From contig VMSZ01000038.1 of NCBI GenBank assembly GCA_013791885.1, positions 62,001-126,000 on the forward strand: a stretch of DNA of 64,000 nt, given 5' to 3'. The position numbers and the translations under genes were made by a program. Position 1 is the first letter of the stretch. The number at the start of each line of letters is the position of its first letter. This document shows positions 49,935 to 60,628 of this stretch, one piece after another. The notes under the pieces are model-generated. The model worked only from the letters and a program-made list of their open reading frames with translations, made no database searches and was not told the origin of the DNA. Source of the DNA: Sulfurimonas sp. (GTDB taxonomy: Bacteria > Campylobacterota > Campylobacteria > Campylobacterales > Sulfurimonadaceae).

Positions 49935-50690
49935 ATGAGTATTTTGAATGATCATAAAGAGAGAATCATTACGGGAGCAGCACTTTTAGCGGTAGTTCTG
50001 CTTGTAGGTTTTATAGATAATTTTTATGTAATGTGGCTTGTTTTTGGGGCCATTTATCTTGTTGCGTTTAAAGAGGCAATGGTGCTTTTTGGCATAACAA
50101 GCGATAAAGAGCTTGGGTACGCAGCGGGGATTTGGCTTTTAGCGGGGATTTATCCATACGGAGACGACTTGTTTGTTCTTGCAGGTATGGCATATGCGAG
50201 TGCTGTAGCCTATAACAAAGAACTTGAATGGAAGAATTTTTTACCGTTTTTATATCCGACAGCAGGGATGCTTTTCCTCTTTACGATGTACCAAGAGTAT
50301 CATGTAGTTTCACTTCTATGGCTTTTGGTGATTGTTGCGTTTACTGATATTGGCGCTTATGCGGTAGGTAAAAGCATAGGAAAAACAAAATTTTCTGAGA
50401 CAAGTCCAAATAAAACATTAGAAGGCGTTGTCGGCGGTGTAGTTTTTGCAACGCTGGGCGGTATGTTTGTCGGACTTTTTATAGTAGATTTCAGCGTAGC
50501 GCTTGTTATATCTTTTGTCGTTTCTCTCGCTTCTGTTTTTGGAGATTTATTTGAGAGTTTACTCAAACGCAAGGCAGAGGTAAAAGACAGCGGAACAATA
50601 TTTCCGGGGCATGGCGGAATGCTAGACCGCATCGATGGTTATTTATTTGGCGCTATTGTAATGCTGGTGCTTATGAGAGGTTTGGTATAG
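49935..50690 (+). CDS. cdsA: Phosphatidate cytidylyltransferase
   Basis: 251 residues, about eight membrane helices. The CTP-transferase signature lies at the end: SLASVFGDLFESLLKRKAEVKDSGTIFPGHGGMLDRIDGYLFG (about residues 198-240), with the S-x27-P-x3-GGxxDRxD pattern. It makes CDP-diacylglycerol for phospholipid synthesis at the inner membrane. It directly precedes dxr, an arrangement common in proteobacteria. Confidence 0.95.
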   Translation: MSILNDHKERIITGAALLAVVLLVGFIDNFYVMWLVFGAIYLVAFKEAMVLFGITSDKELGYAAGIWLLAGIYPYGDDLFVLAGMAYASAVAYNKELEWKNFLPFLYPTAGMLFLFTMYQEYHVVSLLWLLVIVAFTDIGAYAVGKSIGKTKFSETSPNKTLEGVVGGVVFATLGGMFVGLFIVDFSVALVISFVVSLASVFGDLFESLLKRKAEVKDSGTIFPGHGGMLDRIDGYLFGAIVMLVLMRGLV

Positions 50691-50694
50691 CTTT

Positions 50695-51768
50695 TTGATT
50701 TTACTCGGCTCCACAGGCTCCATAGGTGTAAATACACTCGAAGTGGCTAAAAAATTCGGCATGAATGTCGAGATTTTAGTCGCTGGGAAAAATATAGAAC
50801 TACTCAACAAGCAAATAAAAGAACACTCCCCAAGTATTGTTATAGTGTCTGATAAAGAAGACATAGCAAAAGTAAGTCATCACTGCGTTTATGCGGGTGA
50901 AAAGGCTATTGTCGATGTTATTAAAGATTCTTCAAGCGAGCTTGTCGTCAATGCGCTTGTAGGATTTTTAGGTCTTCGTCCCACGCTTGCGGCACTTGCA
51001 GCCGGTAAAAGAGTCGCTCTAGCCAATAAAGAATCTCTCGTAGCTTGCGGGGCCTTCATTGACACTTCAAAAATTCAGCCCATAGACAGTGAACATTTTG
51101 GCCTTTGGTATCTTTTGCAAGAAAGAGCAATTAAAAAAATGATTATTACTGCAAGCGGCGGCGCATTTCGCGACTGGGATTTGAATAAACTTCAAAACGC
51201 AACACTTGCCGATACGCAAAAACATCCAAATTGGTCAATGGGACAAAAAATCACTATAGATTCTGCGACGATGGTCAATAAAATGTTCGAACTCTTAGAA
51301 GCAAGATGGCTTTTTGGAGAGGGCGAATATGATGCTATCATTGAAACAAAATCCCTCATTCACGCACTTATAGATTTTAAAGACGGTTCAACGACGGCGC
51401 ATTTTGCACATGCGAGTATGCAGTTGCCCATAGCCTACGCACTCAATAAAAAGATGGATGAAAATATTTTAGCTCATGTGGATTTGCTTAAAGTAGGTTC
51501 TTTGGAGTTTCGTGAGATATTGCCGGAGCGCTATCCGGTATGGCAGATTAAAAATGACCTTCTCAAAAACCCCGCCAGAGGGGTGGTAATAAACGCAGCC
51601 AACGAAGCTGCGATAGAGCTTTTTATAGCAAAAAAAATCGGCTTTATGGATATTAGTAAAAATATTATCAAGGCGTATGAAAAGTTTACCGCCTTGCCTA
51701 AAAATGTTGAAGATGTATTTCTAATCGATAAAGATGTTCGTAGTTTTATATTGCAAAATAAAGGATAA
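50695..51768 (+). CDS. dxr: 1-deoxy-D-xylulose 5-phosphate reductoisomerase
   Basis: 357 residues. A TTG start at 50695, four bases after the cdsA stop, gives the expected first residues MILLGSTGSIGVNTLEV with the NADPH-binding GSTGSIG; any later start would remove it. Further motifs: ALANKESLVACG, PIDSEHFGLW, ITASGGAFRDW, HPNWSMGQKITIDSATMVNKMFE, all carrying metal and substrate ligands. First committed step of the MEP isoprenoid pathway. The start relies on coupling to cdsA, with GAGAGG 14 bases before. Confidence 0.95.
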   Translation: MILLGSTGSIGVNTLEVAKKFGMNVEILVAGKNIELLNKQIKEHSPSIVIVSDKEDIAKVSHHCVYAGEKAIVDVIKDSSSELVVNALVGFLGLRPTLAALAAGKRVALANKESLVACGAFIDTSKIQPIDSEHFGLWYLLQERAIKKMIITASGGAFRDWDLNKLQNATLADTQKHPNWSMGQKITIDSATMVNKMFELLEARWLFGEGEYDAIIETKSLIHALIDFKDGSTTAHFAHASMQLPIAYALNKKMDENILAHVDLLKVGSLEFREILPERYPVWQIKNDLLKNPARGVVINAANEAAIELFIAKKIGFMDISKNIIKAYEKFTALPKNVEDVFLIDKDVRSFILQNKG

Positions 51769-51775
51769 ATTTAAA

Positions 51776-53254
51776 ATGAAATTATACTTGCTGTTGCTGC
51801 TGCCCTTCATGCTTCTCTACTCTGATACCATTAATATAAAAAAAGCTTCTCTGCGGGGCTCTTATGAAAATGTGAAAATCAGCGATACTGAGGATATGGG
51901 ACTTGCCGGATTAGAATTTCTCTTTGAGGCTAATGACAATTTTTATTATGGCCTTGGTAGTTATGGTGCTGTTGATGGAAACAGAGGAGGATTTTTTGTT
52001 GGTGGATTCACAGGTGGATTCAAGTACGAGCTTTTTGATGATTTGTATCTGGATACCGGTGTTTTTGTCGGTGGCGGCGGCGGTGGAAACGATGCAGGAC
52101 AGGGCGGAGGCTTAATGCTAAGGTCTTATGCCGGAGGCTTTTATGATTTTGATGATTATACTCTTGGGGTAAATTACTCGTACATAAAATTTCCAAACGG
52201 CACTATAGACAGCAGTCAAATTTCTCTTGTTGGAGCTATGAAATTTGATACTGTATTTGTTGATGGACCCGTGAGTAAAGATGTATTACGACGATACCAT
52301 ATTACAAGCAGTGAAGATTATGTAGTTGCTACCTATCAAACCTACTTTCCAAAAGAGGGGACACTTACAAGAGGCAAAACCCCTCTTACTAATGATATCA
52401 ATCTTTTGGGTATAGAATATGGCACCAATGTGTCAAAAAATGTAATCGCATATTTTGAAAGTGCCGGAGCAATGAGCGGAGCCCCGGGATACATGGAAGT
52501 TCTCGGAGGTATGGGATATACTCAAAACCTTACAAAGAGCAGTAACGTTCAGGCAAAACTTTCAGTTGGCGCTGCCGGTGGCGGGCATGTTGATACAGAA
52601 GGCGGCGGTATCACTAAGGCCTCTGTAAACTTAAACTATAATCCGACAAAAAAAATCAATACAGGTATAGGCGCTGGATATATACATGCCTTTAATGGCG
52701 GTTTTGATGCGCCTTTTGCCAAGCTGACTTTAGGAATCAATACAAACTTTCTATCTGTTGGCGCTTCCAAAAAAGAGCTAGATTATAACTCTGTTTCGAC
52801 TCAAAAGTTAAATATCCGAATATGTAATCAAACATATTTATATTCAGATACTTTGAGTTTAAATCCAAATAATACTGATAATGTTGATCAAATAGGGCTT
52901 AAACTTGATTGGTTTGTAACGAATAATCTATATCTGACAGGTCAAGGTCTTGCTGCTTATTCTGGCGGTGCCGGAGGTTATGCTGTGGGTATGTTTGGAA
53001 CAGGATATATTCAGCCGCTTTTTTATGACCTTTATGCTGTGGCTGAAGTTGCTATTGGCGGAGCCGGTGGCGGCGGGGTAGATGTTGGAGGAGGAAATAT
53101 AGTGCAACCCATGGGGGGCTTCTTGTATCAAATCAGCAAAAAGGTAGCTTTTGAGGCTTTATATGGAAAAGTTGTTTCTATAAATGGAAATCTGGATGCT
53201 GATGTATTAGAGTTTGGGCTTGTTTATAAATTTAGTAAGCTTTTATCGAATTGA
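51776..53254 (+). CDS. Outer-membrane protein with three glycine-rich repeats
   Basis: 492 residues from ATG 51776; the open frame begins 14 codons earlier inside dxr. Short Sec signal (MKLYLLLLLPFMLLYS). Strand-rich, with three similar units, each a hydrophobic strand into a glycine run, an acidic or polar turn, and a second glycine run: VFVGGGGGGNDAGQGGG (about 95-112), VGAAGGGHVDTEGGG (264-279), IGGAGGGGVDVGGGN (426-441). Each is followed by a strand ending in aromatic residues. I do not recognise the family. Probably three barrel or barrel-like domains in the outer membrane. Follows dxr by seven bases. Confidence 0.65.
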   Translation: MKLYLLLLLPFMLLYSDTINIKKASLRGSYENVKISDTEDMGLAGLEFLFEANDNFYYGLGSYGAVDGNRGGFFVGGFTGGFKYELFDDLYLDTGVFVGGGGGGNDAGQGGGLMLRSYAGGFYDFDDYTLGVNYSYIKFPNGTIDSSQISLVGAMKFDTVFVDGPVSKDVLRRYHITSSEDYVVATYQTYFPKEGTLTRGKTPLTNDINLLGIEYGTNVSKNVIAYFESAGAMSGAPGYMEVLGGMGYTQNLTKSSNVQAKLSVGAAGGGHVDTEGGGITKASVNLNYNPTKKINTGIGAGYIHAFNGGFDAPFAKLTLGINTNFLSVGASKKELDYNSVSTQKLNIRICNQTYLYSDTLSLNPNNTDNVDQIGLKLDWFVTNNLYLTGQGLAAYSGGAGGYAVGMFGTGYIQPLFYDLYAVAEVAIGGAGGGGVDVGGGNIVQPMGGFLYQISKKVAFEALYGKVVSINGNLDADVLEFGLVYKFSKLLSN

Positions 53255-53267
53255 ATAAGGCAAAAAA

Positions 53268-54251
53268 ATGATACTTAGTATAGAAAGCAGCTGTGATGAC
53301 AGCGCAATAGCAATTACCGAGATAGCAACAAACAAACTGCTGTTTCATAAAAAAATCTCTCAAGAACTTGAACACAGCGTTTATGGCGGAGTCGTACCGG
53401 AACTTGCGGCAAGACTTCATGCGGAAGCTCTCCCAAAAATACTAAAAGAGTGTGAGCCTTACTTTAAAGATTTAAGAGCAGTTGCAGTAACTTCTTCCCC
53501 AGGTCTTGCGGTCACACTCATTGAAGGCGTGACGATGGCAAAGGCCATTTCAGTTGCACTTGGAATTCCTCTTATCGGAGTGAATCACTTGGTTGGACAT
53601 ATCTACTCTTTATTTATTGAAAAAGAGACAACTTTTCCACTTACGGTACTTTTAGTTTCGGGCGGACATACGCAGGTTATGGAAGTGAATTCTCTAAGTG
53701 AGATTAAGACTGTAGCAAAAAGTATGGATGACAGCTTTGGAGAGAGTTTTGACAAAGTTGCAAAAATGATGGGTCTTGGTTATCCGGGTGGGCCGCTTAT
53801 ACAAGAACTTGCAAAAAACGGCGATAGAAAAAAGTATGACTTTACTATTCCTCTGCAAGGAAGACAATCCTCTTTACTTGCGTTTTCCTACTCGGGGCTT
53901 AAAAACGCAGTGAGACTTGCGGTTGAAAATTCTGATGAAGAAGGTTATGCGGATATTGCCGCTTCGTTCGAACACATAGCTACAATGCATATTATAAAGA
54001 AACTCAAAAAATATTTTGAAACTTCTTCACCGAAGACATTCGCCATAGTCGGCGGGGCAAGTGCAAATCTTTATCTGCGCTCTCATATAGAGGAGTTGCT
54101 GAAACCTTATGGTGCCAAGTTACTTTTGAGTGAATTAAAGTACTGTTCAGACAATGCTGCGATGATAGGAAGAGTAGCCGTAGAAATGTATAAGAGAGAA
54201 ATGTTTCACAGCTTGGATGATTTAGAGATAGCTCCAAGAAGTAACATATAA
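53268..54251 (+). CDS. tsaD: tRNA N6-adenosine threonylcarbamoyltransferase
   Basis: 327 residues. ASKHA/Kae1 fold with [13 protein letters not shown] at the start, the iron-binding HLVGH (about residue 107), [24 protein letters not shown], and [11 protein letters not shown]. With TsaB, TsaC and TsaE it makes t6A37 in tRNAs reading ANN codons. Thirteen bases after the barrel gene; probably the end of the cdsA-dxr transcript. Confidence 0.96.
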   Translation: MILSIESSCDDSAIAITEIATNKLLFHKKISQELEHSVYGGVVPELAARLHAEALPKILKECEPYFKDLRAVAVTSSPGLAVTLIEGVTMAKAISVALGIPLIGVNHLVGHIYSLFIEKETTFPLTVLLVSGGHTQVMEVNSLSEIKTVAKSMDDSFGESFDKVAKMMGLGYPGGPLIQELAKNGDRKKYDFTIPLQGRQSSLLAFSYSGLKNAVRLAVENSDEEGYADIAASFEHIATMHIIKKLKKYFETSSPKTFAIVGGASANLYLRSHIEELLKPYGAKLLLSELKYCSDNAAMIGRVAVEMYKREMFHSLDDLEIAPRSNI

Positions 54252-54360
54252 ACTTAAATATAGCTTACGCAAGAAGACTCTTTTTATAAATAAGACAATA
54301 ATTATCCGATTTCAAATATACTTCTGCCATAAATAAATAAATCAAAAACAAGGAGCCAAA

Positions 54361-54864
54361 ATGGCAACTACAAAATTCAAAGGTACAGACGTAGAGTTAT
54401 TAGGAAATGAAGTAAATGTAGGTGATAAAGCACCACAGGTTACAGTTGTAAATTCAGATGGTTTAGGTGATGTAGTAGTTGGTGGCGCTCAAGGTCACAA
54501 ACAACTTATTATTGTTGTTCCTTCATTAGATACAGGTGTATGTGCTGCTGAAACTCGTAACTTCAACGCAAAAGCTGCTTCATTAGAAGGTGTTAAACCA
54601 ACTATCGTTTCTCTTGACCTTCCATTTGCTGCTGGTCGTTTTTGCCAAGCTGAAGGTATTACTAACTTAACAGTAACTTCAGATTTCAGAAACAAAGATT
54701 TCGCAAACGCTTATGGTGTATTACTTGGCGGTTCTGTACTTGCTGGTGTAACTTGTAGAGCTATTTTTGCTGTAAATGAAGAAGGAATCGTAACTTACAA
54801 AGAAATCGTTCCAGAAATCACTGAAGAGCCAAACTACGAAGCGGCACTTAACGCTGTTAAATAA
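54361..54864 (+). CDS. tpx: Thiol peroxidase (atypical 2-Cys peroxiredoxin)
   Basis: 167 residues. Peroxidatic Cys61 in PSLDTGVCAAET and resolving Cys95 in GRFCQAEG give the Tpx arrangement. Reduces hydrogen and alkyl peroxides using thioredoxin. Codon use here is very uniform (GGT, GCT, TTA), as in strongly expressed genes, and the 5' end has a strong AAGGAG. Its own promoter lies in 54252-54360 and two hairpins follow the gene. Confidence 0.95.
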   Translation: MATTKFKGTDVELLGNEVNVGDKAPQVTVVNSDGLGDVVVGGAQGHKQLIIVVPSLDTGVCAAETRNFNAKAASLEGVKPTIVSLDLPFAAGRFCQAEGITNLTVTSDFRNKDFANAYGVLLGGSVLAGVTCRAIFAVNEEGIVTYKEIVPEITEEPNYEAALNAVK

Positions 54865-54888
54865 TTCTTTTTAAGAAGTTTCACCTAT

Positions 54889-54922
54889 CTAATCGTTAAC
54901 CCCCCTTTGGCGATTAGATTTT
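54889..54922 (+). terminator. tpx terminator
   Basis: CTAATCG and CGATTAG pair across a loop that includes a C-run, followed by ATTTTCC and, ten bases on, TTTTTT. 24 bases after the tpx stop. Confidence 0.65.
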
Positions 54923-54959
54923 CCTAGGCTTTTTTAGAGCTTATTCACTTTCCCCTTTT

Positions 54960-54987
54960 ACTATTTAGGCATTATGTCCTAAATAGT
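54960..54987. terminator. Second hairpin after tpx
   Basis: Perfect 10-bp inverted repeat (ACTATTTAGG, eight-base loop, CCTAAATAGT) followed by GTTTTC. It lies between the tpx terminator and the next promoter. It could be a back-up terminator or an operator. Confidence 0.6.
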
Positions 54988-55030
54988 GTTTTCATAAACA
55001 TGCATTCAGCAACATCTACAGTTCGTTTGA

Positions 55031-55036
55031 TATAAT
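55031..55036 (+). promoter_or_regulatory. -10 box for the outer-membrane protein gene
   Basis: TATAAT preceded by GA gives a start point near 55043 and a short leader with GGAGA at 55052. Confidence 0.55.
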
Positions 55037-55062
55037 AATCCCAATTTATTTTGGAGAAAATT

Positions 55063-55821
55063 ATGAAAAAAATCTTAACCACACTACTTTCTACGGCTAT
55101 AGTAACAACAATCGCGAGTGCAGATATGAGCAGAGTAGAAATGGGTGCCGGTATTTGGATGCAAACGCCAAAGGGAGAGCTTTCATATACGGAGGGCGGA
55201 GCAGACGGCAGCAATATATTTGATGAAAAAGAAGAAAATAATGCTTATGTTTGGATGCTGGTGAAACATCCAATCCCTGTTTTACCAAATCTGAGACTTG
55301 AATATGTAAATATAGACACTACAGGTATTGCGAGTGGAACTTTTGAAGACTTTACTGCATCCGGTAGTAAAACTTCATTAAAAATGACACAATTTGATGT
55401 TATTCCTTACTACAATATTCTCGATAACGCGGCATGGATAACCCTTGATTTGGGTCTTGACTTAAAAGTTGTAAGTCTTGATTACAAAGCAGAAGATGTA
55501 ATAATAGGCCTAAGTGCAAATCAAAACTACAGCGATACACAAACCATAGCCCTTCCTTTGGTTTACCTGCGAGCAAGAGTAGAAATTCCTCAAACAAATG
55601 TTGGCCTTGAAGCAGATATGAAATATGTCACTTATGATGGTTCAACTGTTTCAGATATCCGCGCTAAAGTTGATTACACTCTCGGTTTTATTCCTACAGT
55701 GCAGCCGGCTTTGGAAGTTGGATATAGAATACAGAAAATAGATATCTCGAGCAGTGACGTAAAATCGGCTATGAATGTGGATTTTTCAGGATTGTACGCA
55801 GGTTTGATGCTGCGTTTTTAA
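55063..55821 (+). CDS. Outer-membrane beta-barrel protein, TIGR04219-like
   Basis: 252 residues from ATG 55063 after TTGGAGAAA. Sec signal (MKKILTTLLSTAIVTTIASA). The mature part begins MSRVEMGAGIWMQTPKGELSY and has about ten to twelve amphipathic strands (LRLEYVNIDTTG, VIPYYNILDN, WITLDLGLDLKV). It ends YAGLMLRF with terminal Phe. Pattern and length recall the TIGR04219 family of outer-membrane proteins, function unknown. Converges on murB with a four-base overlap of the ends. Confidence 0.72.
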   Translation: MKKILTTLLSTAIVTTIASADMSRVEMGAGIWMQTPKGELSYTEGGADGSNIFDEKEENNAYVWMLVKHPIPVLPNLRLEYVNIDTTGIASGTFEDFTASGSKTSLKMTQFDVIPYYNILDNAAWITLDLGLDLKVVSLDYKAEDVIIGLSANQNYSDTQTIALPLVYLRARVEIPQTNVGLEADMKYVTYDGSTVSDIRAKVDYTLGFIPTVQPALEVGYRIQKIDISSSDVKSAMNVDFSGLYAGLMLRF

Positions 55822-56648
55822 GAAGAGCGGTTTGCCTTGAGTAAAGGCGAACCAGCCCCCATATATCTCTCATCTAAAACAGCTATTTCACACTCAAGCC
55901 AAATGCCAAACTCTTTAAAAACTCTTTTTTGCGCTTCTTGAATGAGGTGTATTGCATCTTCAAATTTTCCATCTTTATGGTTGACCAAGAAGTTCGCATG
56001 CTCTGTGCTAAACTCCATCTCTCCAATTCGCATACCTTTGAGTCCAACCGCTTCTATGAGTCTTCCGGCATAATCACCCTCAGGATTTTTAAAGCAGCTC
56101 CCGGCACTTGGAGTAGAAGGTTGGTTTGAACGCATTTTTTTAAACATAGAAACTTTTTCTTCATCAAAACCATAAGAAAGTGCGAGGCCTACTTCAAGAA
56201 TTGGCTCATTAATGTTAGTGTATCTATAGCCAAACTCTACCTCTTCTTTGCGTTTATTCCCTGAACAAGTTTGAATGCTCAAAATATAATTAAATATTTC
56301 ATATTCTTTGAGGCCAGCATTCATATAAACCAAACCGCCCATTTTTCCAGGTAGATGCGAAAGAAATTCAAAGTTTGCAATATTGTTTTTTTTACAAAAT
56401 GAAGCAACTTTTCCCGATGGAGTCGCAGCCCCTATTTTTAACACATCATCCTCTATTTTGATGTAATCGTATTTTTTGCCAAGCATCATAAGTTTTGGAG
56501 GCTGAGTGCCTATAAGCACATTGTTGCAAGAGCCGATAATATAGTATTGTTCTGAATAAGAGAGGCAATCCTCTAAAAGAGGAATTTCTAAAGTCGGGCC
56601 AATTCTCATAGAAGAGAATTTTGAAAAATTCACTTGTTTTGTTTGCAT
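55818..56648 (-). CDS. murB: UDP-N-acetylenolpyruvoylglucosamine reductase
   Basis: 276 residues. FAD-binding region with YIIGSCNNVLIG, and LPGKMGGLVYMNAG. The catalytic serine lies in PSAGSCFKNPEGDYAGRLIEAVGLKG, and the terminal glutamate region includes GIWLECEIAVLD. Second step of UDP-MurNAc synthesis for peptidoglycan. Shorter than enterobacterial MurB (342), matching the type lacking one loop. The ATG overlaps the fliQ stop (TAATG). Confidence 0.93.
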   Translation of the reverse strand: MQTKQVNFSKFSSMRIGPTLEIPLLEDCLSYSEQYYIIGSCNNVLIGTQPPKLMMLGKKYDYIKIEDDVLKIGAATPSGKVASFCKKNNIANFEFLSHLPGKMGGLVYMNAGLKEYEIFNYILSIQTCSGNKRKEEVEFGYRYTNINEPILEVGLALSYGFDEEKVSMFKKMRSNQPSTPSAGSCFKNPEGDYAGRLIEAVGLKGMRIGEMEFSTEHANFLVNHKDGKFEDAIHLIQEAQKRVFKEFGIWLECEIAVLDERYMGAGSPLLKANRSS

Positions 56649-56914
56649 TACTCTACAAATGTCGGAATCATATTGAGAATATTAACTGAGAAGTCAGTCA
56701 TAGAGTTAAGCATCCAAGGCATGGTTAAAACTATAACAACTACAACAGCAATAATTTTAGGAATAAATGAAAGAGTCATCTCGTTTATTTGGGTAGTGGC
56801 CTGAAATATACTCACAGCCAAACCAATAAACATTCCGGTTAGAAGACCTGGCAATGCCAAGATCAGAGCGATTTTAAAAGTCTCGACACCAAGTGCTATG
56901 AGTTTTGCTTCCAT
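56648..56914 (-). CDS. fliQ: Flagellar export gate protein FliQ
   Basis: 88 residues with two membrane helices: ALILALPGLLTGMFIGLAVSIFQATTQINEMTLSFIPKI is the standard FliQ sequence. Part of the FliPQR gate of the flagellar type III export apparatus in the inner membrane. It sits in a housekeeping operon between mqnD and murB rather than a flagellar one, as is usual in Campylobacterota, where flagellar genes are scattered. Confidence 0.95.
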   Translation of the reverse strand: MEAKLIALGVETFKIALILALPGLLTGMFIGLAVSIFQATTQINEMTLSFIPKIIAVVVVIVLTMPWMLNSMTDFSVNILNMIPTFVE

Positions 56915-57778
56915 TTATGAATTCCTAAGTTCTGTGTACTCTGTAGGGATAAGATAATCTTCTATTTGTGTCATGGTATCATAAAATCCATGTTTGAAGC
57001 CAATTTCAAAGAGTTTGTTAATGGCTTTATACTGCAAAGGACTGAGTGAAATAGAGTCGTCATTTGCATAGAGTTCCAAGTATTTTTCAAGAGTGGCTGC
57101 GTTTATGCGAACAAGATTGCGTTCAAGAAGCATTTTTGAGAGTCTTTCTTTGTGCTCTCGTGCAACATGAACTGCTTTTGTAAGCGTCGCTTCGTAATCT
57201 ATTGCTTTGTTTAGTGGAAGAGAGCGACGAATAGCCATACCGCCTAAAGGCAGCGGTAGCTCATCTCCGGCTAGCTCCTGCCAAATATCCCACATTTCTC
57301 GTTCAACTTCAAGCTCATCAGCATACGTTAAAATACTCTCATGGATTAAAACACCCGCATCCACAACGCCATCAAGGACAGCTTGCTCAATTTCTAAAAA
57401 GTTCATATAAGAAACTCTCGCTTCAGGGTAAGCGATGCGAAAAAGCATTGCGTTTGTGGTATGTTTTCCGCTCAAAGCTACTTTAAAATTGCGTTTGAGT
57501 TTTGTGCCCTTGCGTTTGATGACTTTTGGGCCATAACCCTCTCCAAAACTTACAGCAGTTCTTAGAGGCGCATACTCTTCTTTGATGTGAGGATAGAGCG
57601 CAAAACTTATTGCGACAATGTCATAAACACCATTTAGGGCATCTTCGTTGAGCGTTTGAATATCTTTGGCAATGTTGTCAAATTGAGTATTTTTCATATC
57701 TACCCAGCCAAATTTGATAGCATAATACATAAAGATATCGTCTGCATCGGGGGAGTGGGCTATGAGTGTTTTTTTCAA
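56915..57778 (-). CDS. mqnD: 1,4-dihydroxy-6-naphthoate synthase (futalosine pathway)
   Basis: 287 residues. Begins TLIAHSPDADDIFMYYAIKFG, the MqnD signature. Further typical are the VALSGKHTTNAMLFRIAYPEARV loop and GVLIHESILTYADE, where the histidine is the presumed catalytic residue. It cleaves cyclic de-hypoxanthine futalosine on the way to menaquinone, the route used by Campylobacterota. Followed directly by fliQ without a gap. Confidence 0.92.
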   Translation of the reverse strand: MKKTLIAHSPDADDIFMYYAIKFGWVDMKNTQFDNIAKDIQTLNEDALNGVYDIVAISFALYPHIKEEYAPLRTAVSFGEGYGPKVIKRKGTKLKRNFKVALSGKHTTNAMLFRIAYPEARVSYMNFLEIEQAVLDGVVDAGVLIHESILTYADELEVEREMWDIWQELAGDELPLPLGGMAIRRSLPLNKAIDYEATLTKAVHVAREHKERLSKMLLERNLVRINAATLEKYLELYANDDSISLSPLQYKAINKLFEIGFKHGFYDTMTQIEDYLIPTEYTELRNS

Positions 57779-57931
57779 ATTAGTTCCATTATAATAAGCA
57801 TTTAAATTTTATAAAGTAGATTTTAACCAAATAAGGATAAAATTTCACTCAATTTATGTAGGTAGTTCTAGATAAAAAATGAATAAATATGACAAATTGA
57901 AATATTTTTTTTAAACTATATTAAATTGCCA

Positions 57932-57937
57932 TATAAT
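57932..57937 (+). promoter_or_regulatory. -10 box of recA
   Basis: TATAAT within an AT-rich stretch, 31 bases before the ATG. No LexA-type palindrome seen in the 190-base gap. Confidence 0.6.
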
Positions 57938-57968
57938 AAGTCTAAATTTAATAATAAGTGAGCCCAAG

Positions 57969-59009
57969 ATGGATGCAAACAAACAAAAATCATTAGACTT
58001 AGCAATGAAACAAATCGATAAAGCGTTTGGTAAAGGCGCTTTAATGAGATTAGGCGACAAAGAGTTCGAACCTATTAAAGCAATCAGCACAGGATCTCTT
58101 GGGCTTGACTTAGCGTTAGGAATAGGCGGAGTTCCTCAAGGTCGTGTTGTTGAAATTTATGGACCTGAAAGTTCTGGAAAAACAACTTTAGCATTGCAAA
58201 TAACTGCAGAATGTCAAAAAGCAGGCGGTGTCTGTGCATTCATAGATGCAGAACATGCTCTAGATGTGGTATATGCCAAAAATCTGGGAGTAGACATTGA
58301 TAATCTTCTTGTTTCACAGCCAGATTATGGTGAACAAGCTTTGGATATCGTGGAGACAATCGCCAGAAGCGGTGCCATTGACCTAATTGTCATTGACTCG
58401 GTTGCAGCACTTACTCCTAAATCTGAGATAGAAGGTGAGATGTCTGATCAAAATGTAGGTGTTCAGGCAAGACTTATGTCAAAAGCACTTCGTAAACTGA
58501 CAGGTATTTTACATAAAATGAACTGTACAGTTATTTTCATCAACCAAATTCGTATGAAAATTGGGATGATGGGCTATGGATCTCCTGAGACAACTACAGG
58601 TGGAAATGCACTTAAGTTTTATGCTTCTGTGCGCATTGATGTTCGTCGTATAGCGGCACTTAAACAGGGTGAAAGCAATATTGGAAATCGTGTAAAAGCT
58701 AAAGTTATAAAAAATAAAGTTGCTCCTCCATTTCGTCAGGCTGAGTTTGATATAATGTTTGGAGAGGGTATCTCTAAAGAGGGTGAACTTGTTGATTACG
58801 GTGTTAAACTTGACATCATTGACAAAAGTGGAGCTTGGTTCTCATACGGAGAAACTAAGCTAGGCCAAGGACGTGAAAACGTGAAGGCGAAGTTTAAAGA
58901 CGAGCCGGAATTAGCCAAAGAAATAGAAGAAAAAATAAAAGAAGCTATGGGTATGAGTACGCTCATGACTATGGAAACTTCAGATATAGAAGAGTTCGGC
59001 GAAGATTAA
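57969..59009 (+). CDS. recA: Recombinase RecA
   Basis: 346 residues. Walker A GPESSGKT (about 66-73), Walker [17 protein letters not shown]-binding loop 1 [22 protein letters not shown] and loop 2 [24 protein letters not shown]. An acidic C-terminus (EEFGED). Strand exchange and SOS-type signalling. Only 17 bases separate it from eno, a gene order known in this phylum. The region is nearly free of the AAACGCA heptamer. Confidence 0.98.
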   Translation: MDANKQKSLDLAMKQIDKAFGKGALMRLGDKEFEPIKAISTGSLGLDLALGIGGVPQGRVVEIYGPESSGKTTLALQITAECQKAGGVCAFIDAEHALDVVYAKNLGVDIDNLLVSQPDYGEQALDIVETIARSGAIDLIVIDSVAALTPKSEIEGEMSDQNVGVQARLMSKALRKLTGILHKMNCTVIFINQIRMKIGMMGYGSPETTTGGNALKFYASVRIDVRRIAALKQGESNIGNRVKAKVIKNKVAPPFRQAEFDIMFGEGISKEGELVDYGVKLDIIDKSGAWFSYGETKLGQGRENVKAKFKDEPELAKEIEEKIKEAMGMSTLMTMETSDIEEFGED

Positions 59010-59026
59010 AAATAAGAGGTGAATAA

Positions 59027-60295
<1,269 letters not shown>

Positions 60296-60305
60296 GTAAG
60301 ACTCT

Positions 60306-60584
60306 ATGGACAATGAAGAGCTTTATGACAATATAGATAATTCTCAGAGTGTAACGCAAAAATACCTCGGTATCTCTTTTGCAAAGTTTTTACTCATGTT
60401 TTTTATTGTCATAGGCTTTGGTATTTATTTGGGAATGCTCCTCTACGGCACAAATTCTCTTGAAGTGCTTTTTGGTCTTCAGGATTATGAGACATTTCTT
60501 CAAAGTGAAGTCGATAGGCTAAGAAGTGAAAATGCAGAATTACAAAGAGAGTATTTTGAGCTAAAAGAGATTTCTGCTCAATAA
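60306..60584 (+). CDS. Septum-formation initiator (DivIC/FtsB-like)
   Basis: 92 residues: a cytoplasmic N-terminus of about 25, one membrane helix (FLLMFFIVIGFGIYLGMLLYG), and a short periplasmic coiled coil (YETFLQSEVDRLRSENAELQREYFELK). This is the FtsB/DivIC layout; enolase next to ftsB is the same order as in many gammaproteobacteria. It would link with FtsL/FtsQ at the division site. Confidence 0.82.
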   Translation: MDNEELYDNIDNSQSVTQKYLGISFAKFLLMFFIVIGFGIYLGMLLYGTNSLEVLFGLQDYETFLQSEVDRLRSENAELQREYFELKEISAQ

Positions 60585-60628
60585 CTTGCTATAATACCCG
60601 CTAACTAAAATGCCTAAGGAGTGAATTG

